Positions 62,379-64,000 of a stretch of DNA of 64,000 nt are shown here, one piece after another. Both the position numbers and the translations under genes were made by a program. Location of the stretch: contig NZ_ANOH01000228.1 in assembly GCF_000346505.1 (NCBI RefSeq), positions 1-64,000 of the forward strand, read 5' to 3'. The notes beneath the pieces are model-generated. The model saw nothing but the letters and a program-made list of their open reading frames with translations. It was not told the origin of the DNA and did not search any database. The stretch's first letter is position 1; each line of letters begins with the position of its first letter. The DNA is from Aporhodopirellula sallentina SM41. Lineage in GTDB: Bacteria; Planctomycetota; Planctomycetia; Pirellulales; Pirellulaceae.

Positions 62379-63854
62379 ATGTACGGTTGGAACATCTTCG
62401 CGCCTCGACGCGCCAGCCTCGCTATCGCTTTGGCCGTATTTACGGTGACAACGATTTCAGACTCACCGAACTGCGCTGCGAAATCTCCGGCGTTTCATTT
62501 GGTTGACGCCGTCGAGCGTCAAGACTGGACGCTTTCAGATGCAATACTCGACTCATCATCAGACGTCAGCGACCTGTTGCAGCAGTCTCAACCGGACGGC
62601 ATGACGCCGCTTCACTGGGCCGTTGTTCACGAAAACGCAAAATACACGCGTCGGCTTCTCGTCGAAGGCGCAGACCCGAATGCGGTCACGTACTTTGACG
62701 TCACTCCACTATCGATCGCGTGCCGCAGCGGGAATGTCGAAATCTCAAAAGCACTGCTCACGCACGGCGCCGATCCGGACGCGAGACTTCCGGGCAAGAT
62801 GACGGCATTGATGCTCGCCTCGCGGGGCGGCAACGTGGAATTGTGTCGCCTCCTGATCGAACATGATGCCGACGTGGAAGCGACCGAACGTGCCGGCCAA
62901 TCGTCGTTGATGTTTGCCGCCGCCGAAGGCCATGCCGACGTGATCAACCTGCTGCTCGATAACGATGCGAAACTCGATCGGACGCTCTCGTCCGGCTTCT
63001 CTGCGATCTGTTTCGCCGCACGGCAAGGCCGGATCGAGGCCACGATGACACTGCTCGAACGCGGTGCAGACGTGAACACGACCATGGCCCCCAAACGCAC
63101 CAACGGACGCAACCCACGCAAAGGGATGACACCGTTGATGTTGGCGGTTGAGAGCGCCCACTACGAACTCGCAATGAAATTGATTCACCGCGGCGCGGAT
63201 CCCAACCGCGAGTCCAGCGAGTATGCACCGCTGCATGCGTTGTGCTGGGTACGCCGTCCCGGCAAAGGAGACAACCCTGCCGGCGACCCCGCACCGCGAG
63301 GCAGCGGCGGGCTTTCCTCACTCAATTTCGTTCGACAGATCGTCGACGCTGGTGCGGATGTGAACCTACAACTTCGCCGAGGAAAGGCGGCCAAGGGGCT
63401 GATCAACCCTCGAGGAGCAACGCCGTTTCTATTGGCCGCGCAGCGAGTCGATCTACCGCTTATGAGACTGCTCTTGGAATTGGGAGCCGACCCGCACCTG
63501 GCCAACGCAGACGGCGTGAATGCGTTGATGGCCGCCGCCGGCATCGGCACCGATCACGTCGGCGAGCACGCAGGAACGCCCGAAGAGGTTGATGAGGCAG
63601 TCCGCATGCTTGTCGACTTGGGCTTGGACATCAACGCGGTCGCTAAAAACGGAGAAACCGCGATGCACGGCGCGGCCTATCGCTGTTTCCCACAAACGAT
63701 CCGCCTCGTTGCTCAACTCGGCGCCAAACAAGAGGCCTGGGATCATAAGAACAAATACGGGTGGACCCCGATGGATATCGCCAAAGGCTATCGACCGGGA
63801 TCTTTCAAACCTGATCCCGCCACCATCGATGCGTTACAAGAAGTCAGCCACTAA
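62379..63854 (+). CDS. Exported ankyrin-repeat protein
   Basis: 491 residues. Signal peptide (SLAIALAVFTVTTIS). About eight ankyrin repeats, e.g. GMTPLHWAVVHENAKYTRRL, ALMLASRGGNVELCRLLIEH, and SSLMFAAAEGHADVINLLLD. Ankyrin stacks mediate protein contacts. It starts 4 bp after the DUF1552 stop, so it belongs to the same transcript and is a plausible scaffold for the DUF1592/DUF1552 pair. Confidence 0.9.
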   Translation: MYGWNIFAPRRASLAIALAVFTVTTISDSPNCAAKSPAFHLVDAVERQDWTLSDAILDSSSDVSDLLQQSQPDGMTPLHWAVVHENAKYTRRLLVEGADPNAVTYFDVTPLSIACRSGNVEISKALLTHGADPDARLPGKMTALMLASRGGNVELCRLLIEHDADVEATERAGQSSLMFAAAEGHADVINLLLDNDAKLDRTLSSGFSAICFAARQGRIEATMTLLERGADVNTTMAPKRTNGRNPRKGMTPLMLAVESAHYELAMKLIHRGADPNRESSEYAPLHALCWVRRPGKGDNPAGDPAPRGSGGLSSLNFVRQIVDAGADVNLQLRRGKAAKGLINPRGATPFLLAAQRVDLPLMRLLLELGADPHLANADGVNALMAAAGIGTDHVGEHAGTPEEVDEAVRMLVDLGLDINAVAKNGETAMHGAAYRCFPQTIRLVAQLGAKQEAWDHKNKYGWTPMDIAKGYRPGSFKPDPATIDALQEVSH

Positions 63855-63901
63855 GGGTGCGTCACGATCGAGAAAGAGGGTTCATCGGCGTAGCGCACGC
63901 C

Positions 63902-63945
63902 GCCAAGACTTTCGGTGATTGACGAGCTCTGCCGAAACTCTTGGC
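63902..63945. repeat. Inverted repeat, GCCAAGA(C/G)TTTCGG family
   Basis: GCCAAGACTTTCGG (63902-63915) and CCGAAACTCTTGGC (63932-63945) pair over 14 bp with one mismatch, then GAGTTCCGCTAC. A related single arm is at 56529-56542. It could end transcription of the ankyrin operon or be a dispersed repeat. Confidence 0.6.
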
Positions 63946-64000
63946 GAGTTCCGCTACCCTAACATTAGGCTTTGACGCACCACGCTGAGTCAGCGCATGC

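Noticed and set aside
1-64000. CRISPR array
   Set aside because: No regularly spaced direct repeats of 25-40 bp were seen; the repeats present are palindromes or isolated pairs.

Overview
The window looks like DNA from a planctomycete of the Pirellulaceae (Rhodopirellula-like). The evidence is in the right third: two prepilin-type DUF1559 proteins with the C-terminal H-X9-DG signature, a planctomycete cytochrome c / DUF1587-1592-1588-1585 protein followed by a DUF1552 protein, an ECF sigma factor overlapping a membrane Ser/Thr kinase, a kinase fused to a receiver domain, and a formylglycine sulfatase. These families typify planctomycetes. Genus assignment is inference.

Layout. Positions 1 to about 42,410 are accessory DNA, read here as most of an integrative element or genomic island. 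Its right boundary is visible: at 42,412-42,464 lies the 3' part of a tRNA-Leu(GAG) gene, starting at the anticodon loop, followed by that tRNA's terminator. The 5' half is absent, so the intact tRNA should lie to the left, outside the window. From 42.5 to 64 kb the content is chromosome-like: a RAYT-type transposase, a cysteine synthase-like enzyme, a duplicated DUF1559 plus small-lipoprotein unit, signalling genes, a sulfatase, a condensation-domain protein and a PSCyt1/DUF1552/ankyrin operon.

Inside the island: (i) 0.1-14.6 kb, a mobility-type set (replication-relaxation protein, VirD4/HerA-like ATPase, RadC-like protein, DUF2958, DUF6884, HNH nuclease and small proteins). It also holds a large Roco GTPase bracketed by two copies of a palindrome, the right one split by a complete IS4-family element with an 11-bp target duplication. 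(ii) 14.7-29.6 kb, a defence island: type I restriction-modification (hsdM, broken hsdS, Abi_C gene, hsdR with an extra N-terminal nuclease-like domain), an XRE regulator, a two-gene Hachiman system (hamA/hamB), and a PrrC/RloC-like AAA ATPase whose frame is broken at an A7 tract. (iii) 29.6-31.5 kb, a tyrosine recombinase and a coupled gene pair with a candidate operator. (iv) 31.9-42.2 kb, a membrane/vWA-lipoprotein/coiled-coil/ATPase cluster, a hairpin-rich 520-bp gap that could be an origin of transfer, a second replication-relaxation protein, a set of small genes with similar leaders, and an excisionase-like gene next to the att site.

Working model (inference): the island moves by tyrosine-recombinase integration at tRNA-Leu(GAG). 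Its two ATPase plus replication-relaxation sets process or move DNA, and the defence genes are cargo. The least explained parts are the 32.4-37.1 kb cluster with its structured downstream gap, the Roco cassette, the double-nuclease HsdR, and the recurring stem-loop/pyrimidine-tract leaders. All calls are by reading only; no searches were run.
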